A stretch of DNA of 64,000 bases from Bacteroidaceae bacterium (GTDB lineage: Bacteria > Bacteroidota > Bacteroidia > Bacteroidales > Bacteroidaceae), in contig JAKSLP010000012.1 of the NCBI GenBank assembly GCA_024401115.1, forward strand, positions 1-64,000, in the 5' to 3' direction. The first letter of the stretch is position 1, and every line of letters begins with the position of its first letter. Made by a program: the position numbers and the translations under genes. Under the pieces are notes generated by a model. The model was not told the origin of the DNA, searched no databases, and saw only the letters and a list, made by a program, of their open reading frames with translations. Below are positions 47,716 through 56,696 of the stretch, one piece after another.

Positions 47716-47724
47716 TAAAAGTAT

Positions 47725-48705
47725 ATGAAGAAACTGTTTTTGATCGCATCGCTGGCATGCATGGCTATGGCTTGCCAGAACCAGCCTAAGGAAGAGGGCT
47801 ATGTACAGACCGGCACCGAGGAGGTGGGTACCTACACCGTGGATGTGATAGAGAAGAACATCTATCACCTGCAGGATTTCAATTCAGCTTATCCTGCCGG
47901 CAATATCCTGAACGACTCCGGTCAGGTGGTGGGTTTCAATAACCCGTCCGACATGTACCTGCTGGTAGGTGACAAGGAGGCATTGCTCATCGACCTGTCT
48001 AACGACATCAAGTGGGCTGACAATGCCGCAGAATCCCTGCAGAAGGTGGTATCCGACCGCATTGGCAATCTGCCGCTGACCATCACCTTTACCCATAACC
48101 ACGGCGATCATACCGGTATGCTGCCTGCCTATGTCTCTAATCCTGAGGTGAAGTTTGCCTTGCCTAAGGTGGATTTCGAGAAGATGGCGGATAAGTTCCC
48201 TGCCGGTCAGACCAGCATGTACGAGGATGGCTATCAGTTCGATCTGGGTGGCATCAAGGTTAATTCCGTTATGGTACCGGGCCACACTCACGGCAGCATG
48301 GTGTTCTTTGTCGAGGGCAAGGACATCTGCTTCTCGGGCGATGCCATCGGTTCCGGCCAGGGCGTATGGCTGTTCAACATGGACTGCTTCAAGGAGTACA
48401 CCATCGGTGTGCCTAAGTTGCTGGCTTACATCAATGATCCTGCCAACGGCATCAACAAGGACAACCTGATTTTCTGGGGTGGTCATTACCACCAGCGTTC
48501 GGGTTTGGATCCGGCTATTGGCGAGACCATGGGCTACAGCTATCTGGAGCAGAGTCAGGAGCTGATCAATCAGATTCTGGACGGCACTGCCGAGAGTGTT
48601 CCTGTCAGCTTCAACAAGATCCTGGATACCCACTACAAGTACAAGAATGCCGGTATCGTATGGAACGATTCCTTGGCCAGCGTCATCCGCGCAGAAAAGC
48701 AGTAA
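47725..48705 (+). CDS. Metallo-beta-lactamase-fold lipoprotein hydrolase
   Basis: 326 residues; lipobox ACMAMACQ. The zinc motif THNHGDHTGM (HxHxDH), then VPGHTHGSMVFF, CFSGDAIGSG and FWGGHYHQRSG supply the second and third histidines and the bridging Asp. The family includes lactamases, lactonases, phosphodiesterases and thioesterases; no signature here selects one. Only 9 bp after the porin gene, so probably co-transcribed. The envelope location suggests processing of an imported or extracellular compound. Confidence 0.87.
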   Translation: MKKLFLIASLACMAMACQNQPKEEGYVQTGTEEVGTYTVDVIEKNIYHLQDFNSAYPAGNILNDSGQVVGFNNPSDMYLLVGDKEALLIDLSNDIKWADNAAESLQKVVSDRIGNLPLTITFTHNHGDHTGMLPAYVSNPEVKFALPKVDFEKMADKFPAGQTSMYEDGYQFDLGGIKVNSVMVPGHTHGSMVFFVEGKDICFSGDAIGSGQGVWLFNMDCFKEYTIGVPKLLAYINDPANGINKDNLIFWGGHYHQRSGLDPAIGETMGYSYLEQSQELINQILDGTAESVPVSFNKILDTHYKYKNAGIVWNDSLASVIRAEKQ

Positions 48706-48724
48706 TTCCGAAAACCATCTATAT

Positions 48725-48762
48725 AAGTACACAAGGGGGGTAGTCTCCTTGTGTACTTTTTT
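48725..48762 (+). terminator. Terminator after the metallo-hydrolase gene
   Basis: 12-bp perfect arms aagtacacaagg (48725-48736) and ccttgtgtactt (48747-48758), followed by T residues. Confidence 0.85.
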
Positions 48763-48839
48763 GTTAAAACATGCTAAAAGTTCCGGCGTGGCGTAATTGA
48801 AACCGCAGCGGGCGTGTCTTATCATAAACGGACATAAAA

Positions 48840-49337
48840 ATGTATAGCGAGAAGCAGTTTGAACACCTATTTAAGGAGCATTATGAAGCCATGTATAATC
48901 TGGCTTTCTCCATGCTTCGTGACGAGGAGGAGAGCCGTGACGTTGTACACGATGTGTTTGCCCGGATATGGGAGAAACAGCCTGAGATCCGTTCCGGGAC
49001 AGAGCGGGCATACCTGCTGAACAGTGTCCGGAACGGGTGTGCCAACCGCATACGGGCACTTTCGCAGGAGGAGCGGTTGCGTAAGCTGTACCCCGAGGAG
49101 ATTCAGCTGTCGCTCAATGCCGTTCAAGAGGCGGAGCAGTTGGAGCACATCCGCCAGTACATGGAAAATGACATGCCCCCTGACACCCGTACCGTACTTC
49201 AGCTCTGCATCATGCAGGACCAGTCGTACAAGCAGGCATCCGAGCAGTTGCAGATGAGTGTAGGATATATCAACAAACAGATAGTGAAAGGATTGCGCAT
49301 GCTGCGTGATAAGTTTAACCCGAAAAGAACCGAGTGA
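48840..49337 (+). CDS. ECF-type RNA polymerase sigma factor
   Basis: 165 residues with sigma-70 region 2 (FEHLFKEHYEAMYNLAFSML, RDVVHDVFARIWEKQPEI) and region 4 (VLQLCIMQDQSYKQASEQL, SVGYINKQIVKGLRMLRDKF). It resembles the FecI-like group of Bacteroidota paired with FecR anti-sigma factors. Its stop overlaps the start of the anti-sigma gene (ATGA), and that gene overlaps the receptor gene in the same way, giving a three-gene cell-surface signalling unit. Confidence 0.92.
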   Translation: MYSEKQFEHLFKEHYEAMYNLAFSMLRDEEESRDVVHDVFARIWEKQPEIRSGTERAYLLNSVRNGCANRIRALSQEERLRKLYPEEIQLSLNAVQEAEQLEHIRQYMENDMPPDTRTVLQLCIMQDQSYKQASEQLQMSVGYINKQIVKGLRMLRDKFNPKRTE

Positions 49338-49888
49338 TGACAGACAACGATATTCAGAATTGGATGAACGAGCCTGATGGAAAGGAATTGTACCGGATGG
49401 CTTGCGAGGTGAAACGTGCCCATGCCGTACCGTCCGCTCAGCCGGATGTGGATGCAGAATGGCAATCGTTCAGAACCCGTCACATGAGCAAAAAGCCGGC
49501 CACTTGGCATAAGTTCATAGCCGTGGCAGCCAGCCTGTTGCTGATCTGTGGCATAGGCATTGCGGCCATTCTGCCGGTTTTCAGGCAGGAAACAGCTCAG
49601 TCTCAGGACACACCTGTCACCCCCAAAGAGGCTCAGGCTCAGCCAAAGGGTACGGTTACCGTTTCAGCCGAATCCTTTGTCTTTCATCAGGTCACCCTGG
49701 AAAACATCCTGAACCAGTTGGCCGCACACTATCATGCCCAGGTTCAGTTTGCAAATCCGGAGTTGAAGAGCATAACCCTATATGTTCAGATAGACAAGAA
49801 CCAGACCTTACAGCAGGCCGTTCAGTTCCTCAACCATTTCGATAAGGTAAATATCAGATTGCAAGGCGATACAATGGTTGTGGAATGA
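49334..49888 (+). CDS. Short FecR-like anti-sigma factor
   Basis: 184 residues, roughly half the size of usual FecR proteins. A cytoplasmic N-terminal region (about 1-55) would bind the sigma factor. A single membrane helix follows (FIAVAASLLLICGIGIAAIL), then a Gln/Pro-rich linker and a C-terminal DUF4974/STN-like domain (VTLENILNQLAAHYHAQVQF, QTLQQAVQFLNHFD). The central FecR domain is missing. The periplasmic domain presumably contacts the N-terminal STN domain of the next gene's product to relay ligand occupancy. Confidence 0.8.
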   Translation: MMTDNDIQNWMNEPDGKELYRMACEVKRAHAVPSAQPDVDAEWQSFRTRHMSKKPATWHKFIAVAASLLLICGIGIAAILPVFRQETAQSQDTPVTPKEAQAQPKGTVTVSAESFVFHQVTLENILNQLAAHYHAQVQFANPELKSITLYVQIDKNQTLQQAVQFLNHFDKVNIRLQGDTMVVE

Positions 49889-52407
49889 TGCACCGGGCAC
49901 TTCTTCTAGTCGTTTGGCTGGGGTGTACCTTCTGCGCGTATGCCCAGCCTAAACACTTCCATTTTCAGGAAGTGCCCCTTACTGATGCCCTTGCCCAGAT
50001 AGATCAGGCTTTTTCTGATTACAAGATTCATTTCATTTACAACGATTTAGAGGATTATACCGTTACGGCCGATATTCAGGGCTCTGCTCTCATACCCATT
50101 CTGCGGCAGGCCATCGGCTTTTACCCCTTGCGCATTCTTCGTGACAAGAAACACATCTTTATCGAGAGCCGCCAGAAAGAATCCCGTAAGCTTCGGGGCA
50201 GGCTGGTGGACGAGAACCGGCAGGCCGTTTCCTTTGCCACCATTCTGCTGTATCAGCCCTCCGACAGCGTGCTGGTGACCGGAGGCGTGAGCAATGAGAA
50301 CGGCGATTTTGTGATTCCGGTCGATGCTCAGGATGTGATGATGAGGGTCACCCGAATGGGATACTCACCCATGCAGCGGCTCACACCGGTCACCCAGATG
50401 GGCGATGTGGTGATGGTCAGCAATCCGTTCCTGCTGCAGGAGATGACGGTCAGCGGCAACCGTCCGCAGTATTCTCTGCATGATGACGGACTGACGCTAC
50501 ACGTGCAGGGCACCAGCCTTTCACGCCTGAACTCGCTGACCGATCTGTTGGATTATCTGCCCGGCTTGCGTCGCACGGACGAGGGTTACACCTCGGTGAA
50601 TGGCACACCGCTCATCTTCATCAATGGCCGTCAGGTTACCAACCTCAGCGAACTCACTCAGTTGCGTGCATCCGAGATAGCCCGCATCCAGTTGGACGAG
50701 AACGGCGGCCCTCAGTACAGCTCGCGCAGCTCCACGGTGGTAAACATCTATACCGTTGTGCCCGATAAGAAGGGAATAAACGGTTCCATGCATGCCCAGA
50801 GCTCACTAGGAAAGCGGGCCATCAGTCAGGGACAGGGCACCCTGGGTTGGGTATCAGAGCATTGGAACCTGCAGGCAGGTCTGTCGTATGAGAACGGACA
50901 GCATTATCAGGAGACGGCTATCCTTGCCATGGATTATAAGAACTATAGTTTAGACCAGCGCAACATTATTTATAGTCCCCGTATGGAATCGGCTGAAGGG
51001 TTTGCATCGGCCGATTACCATATCAATTCCCAACATGTGCTGGGTGGCCGATACAAGGTCTCCGGTGTGTTACGTTCCCTAATTTATCATCAGGAATACG
51101 GTAAACCGGGTGATTTCTCGTACAATAACAGCATGGCCAATACAGATTTGTGGAAACTGAATTACAAACCCCGTCACGATGCTTCGTTGTATTACCGCGG
51201 AAAGGTAGGTAAGGCCGATATCAGTCTTAATCTGGCATACTATCAGGACAAGATGAGCATTCAGTCCATCCGTAATAGCGGTGACATTGCAGTTCTGGGC
51301 CAGCGGAATATCTCCGGCAACCGCCTTTGGGCTGAAAAGTTGCAGGTAAGTCTGCCTTTCTGGAAGGGCACCCTGCAGGCAGGAAATGAGGCTACCCATA
51401 CCCAGCATACCGATTGGTATCTGTTGGAAATGGATTTGGATTATGCCAATAAGACACGCCGAACAGAGACCCAGCAATCGCTTTTCCTGCTCTACAGCCG
51501 TGATCATAAGCATTGGAAATGGAATGCCGGTGCCCGTTATGAGAACACCCGTAGCCAGTTGAGATCCCAGAACGAGAATGACTGGTGGGGAGGAAGTCAT
51601 AATGGTGTCTATCCTTATGCCAGCCTCACCCGGTTATTGTCCAAAGGCTCCTTGGGGCTGACATTGGCCAGCCATTCCCAGCGCCCGGCCTATAATCAGT
51701 TGAACAATTATTCTCTGTACAATAATTATATGCAGTACATCTCTGGTAACCCATACCTGAAATCAGCCGTTTATTATCAGTTGGGTGCACATGGGCAGTA
51801 CCGTTGGCTTTATGCCCGCTTGGATTATCAGTGGGTGAGCCGTTTCATTGCTACCAGCCTAGGCAGCTATTCCTCTCATTTCATGCTGCATTATGACAAT
51901 ATTCCCCATGCCCGCCTGTATTCCGCCACATTAGCGCTGACTCCCAAGACCGGCCGCTTGCAGTGGAACTGGAGTTTCTCATTGGCGGGACAGCAGGTAA
52001 GTCAGACCTACAATATGGGTACCTCCCGAACATTCAACCGCCCGTTGTTCTACCTGAGCCTGCACAATCAGTACAGTTTCAGTCCTTCATGGCAGGCATG
52101 GGCTGAATGGCAGTATCACAATACCGGCCATGTGGGAACTACGCTGCAGCGGCACAACGGTTCGGTGAATGTGGGCCTGGCACATCAGAGAGGGCAGTGG
52201 ACATTCCGTCTGCAGGGTATTGACCTGGCTGCCAGTTCCAAGTCCTTCCAGATCTGGTACGGCAACCAGCTGGAATTCCAGCGCCTGAGTTATAACGATA
52301 CCCGACGTGTGGAACTGAGTATCAGTTATAATTTCCGTCCTTCTTCATCCCGTCATCAGGAATCCAATGCCGGAGAGAAAGAAAAAGAGCGATTTAAACA
52401 ATATTAA
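49885..52407 (+). CDS. STN-domain TonB-receptor-like outer-membrane protein of the sigma/anti-sigma unit
   Basis: 840 residues. Signal peptide (LVVWLGCTFCAYAQ), STN-like signalling domain (about 22-95; VPLTDALAQIDQAFSDYKIH), carboxypeptidase-D regulatory-like domain (about 103-180; LRGRLVDENRQAVSFATILL), a plug-like region (LTDLLDYLPGLRRTDEG, PLIFINGRQV) and an outer-membrane beta-barrel of the OMP_b-brl_3 type. Shorter than SusC receptors, with no SusD gene beside it. Overlaps the anti-sigma gene by 4 nt. Likely a surface receptor that signals for, and perhaps transports, an unknown ligand. Confidence 0.87.
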   Translation: MMHRALLLVVWLGCTFCAYAQPKHFHFQEVPLTDALAQIDQAFSDYKIHFIYNDLEDYTVTADIQGSALIPILRQAIGFYPLRILRDKKHIFIESRQKESRKLRGRLVDENRQAVSFATILLYQPSDSVLVTGGVSNENGDFVIPVDAQDVMMRVTRMGYSPMQRLTPVTQMGDVVMVSNPFLLQEMTVSGNRPQYSLHDDGLTLHVQGTSLSRLNSLTDLLDYLPGLRRTDEGYTSVNGTPLIFINGRQVTNLSELTQLRASEIARIQLDENGGPQYSSRSSTVVNIYTVVPDKKGINGSMHAQSSLGKRAISQGQGTLGWVSEHWNLQAGLSYENGQHYQETAILAMDYKNYSLDQRNIIYSPRMESAEGFASADYHINSQHVLGGRYKVSGVLRSLIYHQEYGKPGDFSYNNSMANTDLWKLNYKPRHDASLYYRGKVGKADISLNLAYYQDKMSIQSIRNSGDIAVLGQRNISGNRLWAEKLQVSLPFWKGTLQAGNEATHTQHTDWYLLEMDLDYANKTRRTETQQSLFLLYSRDHKHWKWNAGARYENTRSQLRSQNENDWWGGSHNGVYPYASLTRLLSKGSLGLTLASHSQRPAYNQLNNYSLYNNYMQYISGNPYLKSAVYYQLGAHGQYRWLYARLDYQWVSRFIATSLGSYSSHFMLHYDNIPHARLYSATLALTPKTGRLQWNWSFSLAGQQVSQTYNMGTSRTFNRPLFYLSLHNQYSFSPSWQAWAEWQYHNTGHVGTTLQRHNGSVNVGLAHQRGQWTFRLQGIDLAASSKSFQIWYGNQLEFQRLSYNDTRRVELSISYNFRPSSSRHQESNAGEKEKERFKQY

Positions 52408-52477
52408 CAATAAAACCGTGATTAATAGGCTTCAATCCTAGTCATATATATAAACGAGAAGAAAAGAGCATATAGTT

Positions 52478-53254
52478 ATGAAATATGGGTATTACATTAT
52501 TTGCTGTCTTACTTTGATCCTCACCGGGTGTATTCCTGATGATTCTTTGTCCGATTCAAACAATAACTCAATGGTGGGCAATTATTCTAGTGGCACCATT
52601 GAACTTGTCCTGGATTGGAACAATCTGGCTTATACCGTTTCTTATGAATCGGAAACCTATGGGAATAAGATGCCATTGGTTTATGCGCCCAACTGCTCGT
52701 ATGTGGTGTACAAGAAGGACGACGAACAGAAATTGTTTGCCAAACTCCGTGGTATGGGTCTGACCGTGAATGAGGAGTGGGTAGGAGGTGAGAGCTATAT
52801 CTGGAATGTAGGACGGTATAAGGATACTAAGCGTCTGTTCCGTATAGATGACATTACTCCCGAGGAATTGAATAAAATGGATGAGGTTTTGTATGCTTCC
52901 CGTATCGGTTTTTATTGGGATCGCGTATATCCGCTCTATGAGTATATAGTTGTACAGCCATTTCAAGGTAGAATCAACCAATTGAATGCCATTATCAATA
53001 TGTGTCATCTGGAAATTTATAGTCAGATGGGAACAGAAATGTACATGCTTCATCTTACTAAGGAAACACCGGTTAACGTAAGGGAATTGGAGAACCTGTT
53101 TGCTGATAACGGAATCCCAAGGGCACAATCCATGGGGCCTTATGGTGCAGAATGGGTACATGGCCCATCCTTATCACCAGATTTTGCTATCCTATGGGGA
53201 CAGGAATTATACGATTGGTGGCTGGCTGAAGGAAATGATAGAATACCATATTAA
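52478..53254 (+). CDS. Lipoprotein of unknown function
   Basis: 258 residues; lipobox LILTGCIPDD followed by acidic residues typical of surface export. No recognised domain. Predicted mixed alpha/beta, with segments such as FAKLRGMGLTVNEEWVGGES and LYEYIVVQPFQGRINQL followed by VNVRELENLFADNGIPRAQ. This layout is vaguely like small proteinase-prodomain or inhibitor folds, but that is only an impression. It lies 70 bp after the receptor gene and may be part of the sigma-controlled set. Confidence 0.75.
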   Translation: MKYGYYIICCLTLILTGCIPDDSLSDSNNNSMVGNYSSGTIELVLDWNNLAYTVSYESETYGNKMPLVYAPNCSYVVYKKDDEQKLFAKLRGMGLTVNEEWVGGESYIWNVGRYKDTKRLFRIDDITPEELNKMDEVLYASRIGFYWDRVYPLYEYIVVQPFQGRINQLNAIINMCHLEIYSQMGTEMYMLHLTKETPVNVRELENLFADNGIPRAQSMGPYGAEWVHGPSLSPDFAILWGQELYDWWLAEGNDRIPY

Positions 53255-53321
53255 TTGGAGAAGAAGCCGTTTCATACTGAGAAAAATTACAGAGAAAAAT
53301 CCATGAAAATATAGATCCAAA

Positions 53322-53918
53322 ATGAAAAAGCTATTTACTATTGTGCTGTTGATGAGTCTTTCCATTGCAGCTTTTGCGCAGAATGAAGTAGGGAAAATCA
53401 AGGTCACCCCTATGGTGGGTTTGACATCAGCTACCACCACTCTCTCACATGCTGACAGAAGAATGGGCATGATAATGGGTGCCGAGGCACAGAAACAGCT
53501 GAACCCGGTTCTGGCATTATCTGGTGGCTTGTTTTATGCTCAGCAGGGATGTTCTGCCGATGTTTCGGGTGTGGATTACAAATACCGCAACAATTACCTG
53601 AATATTCCGGTTCTGCTGAATGTGTATGTGACCCGTGGCCTGGCGCTGAAGGCTGGTTTGCAGGCCGATGTACTGCTTTCTGCCAAATTGCGTACTTATA
53701 CAATGGGTGAAAGTACAGGTTTTTCTACCAATTACAAGGATCTTCTGAATACCGCAGGCCTTTCCGTTCCGGTAGGTGTAAGCTATGAGTTCAGTCATGT
53801 GGTGGTTGATGCCCGCTATAACTGGGGACTTACCCATGTAGAAAAAGACGTGGATGGCCCGGTAAAGGATTATTCCAAAAACAGCGTGTTCCAACTTACT
53901 TTGGGTTATCGCTTTTAG
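53322..53918 (+). CDS. Small outer-membrane beta-barrel protein (PorT-like)
   Basis: 198 residues with signal peptide (VLLMSLSIAAFAQ). Alternating amphipathic strands (IKVTPMVGLTSAT, LALSGGLFYAQQG, YLNIPVLLNVYVTRG, LALKAGLQADVLLSA) end in an aromatic C-terminus (SVFQLTLGYRF), as in the outer-membrane beta-barrel family 2 of Bacteroidota. About 8 strands are expected; the specific role is unknown. Confidence 0.82.
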   Translation: MKKLFTIVLLMSLSIAAFAQNEVGKIKVTPMVGLTSATTTLSHADRRMGMIMGAEAQKQLNPVLALSGGLFYAQQGCSADVSGVDYKYRNNYLNIPVLLNVYVTRGLALKAGLQADVLLSAKLRTYTMGESTGFSTNYKDLLNTAGLSVPVGVSYEFSHVVVDARYNWGLTHVEKDVDGPVKDYSKNSVFQLTLGYRF

Positions 53919-54011
53919 TCCAGATTCCTGTTACCATAAAATTAGTATAGAAATGAAGTGTTGATGGTTGTCAAAACTTCCATAAAATAAATCAACCCCC
54001 AAATTACAACT

Positions 54012-54752
54012 ATGAAAAAGATTCTGCTTTTCTTGCCTTTCTTGGCTTTTTGCTTCACCTCTTGTAATAATTCAGGTGATACTATGTATTCAGAAGGCGA
54101 TAGCGAGTACGTGGAAATGGTGAGCCGTGTAGGTTCCATTTTTTCTGACGAGATGTACAAATACCCTATTATCCCGGGCACGGATGCGTGGTATGAACTG
54201 AAAGGTATTGATGACATGCAGTTGGCCTGTATGATACCTGCCTCATGGGCTTCCACCGCCAGCACCCAAAGCCTTATCCTTACCATCATTACCAACCCTG
54301 TGATTAGCCAGACACATTATTATGACAAGCAGTTGCTCCAGTTCAACCGATTTCTGACCCAGGGTGCCTGCATGGCTGCAGACAAGGTGTTACAGACCCG
54401 TGATGACTTTGCCGATGCTTGGCTTACAGTATACAAAAAGATGTCTTGGGAGACAAATACAGATGTTTATTCATTTGTTTACGATTTAGCCAGCATGCGC
54501 CATTTATTGCTAAATCTGTCATTGGCCGATCAGAAAAGAATGGCTAAGGCCATAGTTGAAAAGCAGGATGGCGGGAAGAAGTGCAACCCTACCGTTGCTT
54601 TAGGTAATCTGATGCTTTGTGCACAATACGCTCCTTTCTTATCTTTCCTTACTGATCATCCCGAGTACGTGGATGTATTCGAGCTTGGTTTTGGAAGAAT
54701 TCCAACAGAAGAGGAGGTCTTTGGCTTTGCCAAGGGTTTTGTGTCTGAATAA
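54012..54752 (+). CDS. Lipoprotein of unknown function, paralogue of 58197-59000
   Basis: 246 residues; lipobox AFCFTSCNN. All-helical by composition. The block YPIIPGTDAWYELKGIDDMQ followed by IPASWASTASTQSLILTII aligns with YPIEIGSDEYIELNKQGMQ and IPAATLKGMSTAGIIQSFI in the lipoprotein at 58197-59000, so the two form one family. They flank the radical SAM/lipoprotein and serpin genes. No catalytic motif seen. Confidence 0.75.
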   Translation: MKKILLFLPFLAFCFTSCNNSGDTMYSEGDSEYVEMVSRVGSIFSDEMYKYPIIPGTDAWYELKGIDDMQLACMIPASWASTASTQSLILTIITNPVISQTHYYDKQLLQFNRFLTQGACMAADKVLQTRDDFADAWLTVYKKMSWETNTDVYSFVYDLASMRHLLLNLSLADQKRMAKAIVEKQDGGKKCNPTVALGNLMLCAQYAPFLSFLTDHPEYVDVFELGFGRIPTEEEVFGFAKGFVSE

Positions 54753-54801
54753 TTGGGCTGGTATGGCGAGAAATCGCCTCTAGTATAAAACTGTTGAGGG
54801 A

Positions 54802-54918
54802 ATGAGTACAGCTGTGGAGCATTGTACCATTCATTGCAGTCCATTCACAAAGCAGATTTTGGAAGATAGTCCATACTTCCCAAAGGATATTGAATTTTCA
54901 TGGGTCATTTTGGATTAA
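54802..54918 (+). CDS. Possible 38-residue ORF upstream of the radical SAM locus
   Basis: Open frame starting MSTAVEHCTIHC and ending EFSWVILD with ordinary codon use for this genome. No signal peptide or repeat. It may be a real small gene, a degraded gene end, or chance. Its place just before the radical SAM/lipoprotein pair is the only reason to list it. The rest of the 247-bp gap holds a small ggcgag/tcgcc hairpin near 54767. Confidence 0.2.
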   Translation: MSTAVEHCTIHCSPFTKQILEDSPYFPKDIEFSWVILD

Positions 54919-54972
54919 TTTTCCATTAAGCAAAAATGCCAGAAACATATTCCTGGTATGAAATTATTGATG

Positions 54973-54980
54973 TAATTTTG
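54973..54980 (+). promoter_or_regulatory. -7 promoter element for the radical SAM/lipoprotein pair
   Basis: TAATTTTG matches TAnnTTTG exactly, 19 bp before the ATG at 55000; the -33 box is not evident. Confidence 0.45.
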
Positions 54981-54999
54981 TAGTGTAATAAAAGAATAA

Positions 55000-55482
55000 A
55001 TGATGAACGTAAACAAGAACCTGCAGAAATGGATGCTTACCCGGCTGAATCTGCTTTTGAGCAGTGTGCTGGCTCTGCTGGGTTTCAGCAGTTGCGAGGG
55101 TATAGATGGACCGGGTGATTATCCTTGTTTATACGGCACGCCCTATACCCATTTCGATGTGAAGGGAACTGTGCAGAATGCTGATGGACAGGCACTTAAT
55201 GGGGTGAATGTGACCGTTAAGTCTGTCTATAAAGGTGAAGGGGTGGAATACCCTCGGCAGATAGACATCGTGGAAACCGGTGTGGATGGAAAGTACAAAT
55301 CTTTCGGAAGCTGGTCAGGATTCAATGAAAGATACACCCTGCGTGTAGTGGTGGACGACCCTAGTGGCGTTTACGAATCCGACTCCACCGATGTGAAACT
55401 GGATCGTACGACAGAAGGTGAGAACGAATGGTGCTGGGGCACAGATTTGGGTACAGCCGACTTTACACTGAAGAAGAAATGA
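55000..55482 (+). CDS. Radical SAM-associated lipoprotein (TIGR04134-like)
   Basis: 160 residues. Type II signal peptide with lipid cysteine in LLGFSSCEG, then the motif CLYGTPYTHFDVKGTVQNADG, which opens a carboxypeptidase-regulatory-like (transthyretin-type) beta-sandwich (ALNGVNVTVKSVY, GVDGKYKSF). This arrangement matches my memory of the family defined only by its pairing with a radical SAM enzyme (TIGR04134). The stop overlaps the radical SAM start by 4 nt. It is the probable substrate or partner of that enzyme. Cys and Trp residues near the C-terminus (EWCWGTDLG) are candidate modification sites (speculative). Confidence 0.82.
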   Translation: MMNVNKNLQKWMLTRLNLLLSSVLALLGFSSCEGIDGPGDYPCLYGTPYTHFDVKGTVQNADGQALNGVNVTVKSVYKGEGVEYPRQIDIVETGVDGKYKSFGSWSGFNERYTLRVVVDDPSGVYESDSTDVKLDRTTEGENEWCWGTDLGTADFTLKKK

Positions 55483-56567
55483 CATTTGACCAACTGAGTC
55501 TGAAGAAACGCCTGCAGCTGGAGGTTTTCAGGCAGATACGGCACAACAGGGCCAAACTGCACCCGTTGCACCAGATATTCTGGGAGTGCACTCTGCGCTG
55601 TAACCTGCATTGCCGTCATTGCGGAAGCGACTGCAAGTCCACCGCGCTGGCACCCGATATGCCGGCCGGGGATTTCCTGCGTGTCATAGACTCGGTAACA
55701 CCGCATGTCAACCCGCATGAGGTGATGATAGTCATCACGGGTGGCGAGCCGCTGGTACGCCCGGACTTGGACGATGTGGGCCGTGCGCTCTATGAACGGG
55801 GCTATTCCTGGGGCATAGTCACCAATGGCTGGTTGCTGGACGAAGCCCGGCTACGTTCCTTGTTGGATGCCGGCATGCAAAGCCTGACTATCAGCCTGGA
55901 TGGCATGCAGGAAGATCACGATTGGATGCGGGGCCGTGAAGGCTGTTTTGCCCGGACTTGGCGGGCCATCACTCTGCTGTGCCGTACTCAGGGACTGGTT
56001 TGGGATGTGGATACCTGCGTGAACCGCCGCAACCTGCCCAAACTGGATGAGATGCGCGAGGCGCTGACCGCAATAGGAGTGAAGCGCTGGCGACTGCTTA
56101 CCGTGTTCCCCATGGGCCGTGCTGCCAGCGACCCTGAGATGATTTTGAACAAAGAGGAGTTCCAGCACTTGATGGATTATATCCGTACGCAGCGCCAGGC
56201 CTACCGTGAGCATCACACCTCCATGTTGTGCTACTACGGTTGCGAGGGCTTTTTGGGCGATTACGAGGGCGAGGTTCGTGACCATCTGTTCCATTGTCAG
56301 GCAGGTGTTTCCGTGGCATCGGTACTGATAGACGGTTCCATTTCGGCCTGCACCAGCATCCGCATCGATTACCATCAGGGCAATATCTATCAGGACGATT
56401 TATGGGACGTGTGGGAAAACCGTTTCCAGCCCTACCGCAACCGCTCATGGGCTAAAGATACCGCCCCATGCCGGGATTGCAAACTCTTCCGCTACTGCGA
56501 GGGTGGAGGCATGCATCAGCGAGGTCAGGACGGAAAACTGATTATCTGCCATGCTGCTGACTATTGA
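55479..56567 (+). CDS. Radical SAM/SPASM enzyme of the rSAM-lipoprotein system (TIGR04133-like)
   Basis: 362 residues starting at 55479 (MTFDQLSLKKR), which overlaps the lipoprotein stop; the longer frame from 55428 is rejected. The cluster motif is Cys41-x3-Cys45-x2-Cys48 (CNLHCRHC), followed by VITGGEPLVRPDL (GGE) and LTISLDGMQ. The C-terminal SPASM region has several cysteines (LFHCQAGVSV, SACTSIR, CRDCKLFRYCEGGGMH, IICHAADY) for auxiliary Fe-S clusters, as in peptide-modifying maturases. It presumably modifies the neighbouring lipoprotein or an unlinked peptide in the cytoplasm before export; the reaction is unknown. Confidence 0.88.
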   Translation: MTFDQLSLKKRLQLEVFRQIRHNRAKLHPLHQIFWECTLRCNLHCRHCGSDCKSTALAPDMPAGDFLRVIDSVTPHVNPHEVMIVITGGEPLVRPDLDDVGRALYERGYSWGIVTNGWLLDEARLRSLLDAGMQSLTISLDGMQEDHDWMRGREGCFARTWRAITLLCRTQGLVWDVDTCVNRRNLPKLDEMREALTAIGVKRWRLLTVFPMGRAASDPEMILNKEEFQHLMDYIRTQRQAYREHHTSMLCYYGCEGFLGDYEGEVRDHLFHCQAGVSVASVLIDGSISACTSIRIDYHQGNIYQDDLWDVWENRFQPYRNRSWAKDTAPCRDCKLFRYCEGGGMHQRGQDGKLIICHAADY

Positions 56568-56696
56568 TGAATCATGACCCTCAAAATGACAAGATAGGCT
56601 AGTGTTAACCATTTTTAACCATGACGCCGTAATGATTTCGGTAGGTAATTTGTCTTTCTTATAAAGACCAGAATGTTAAATTAGATTGTATACATT

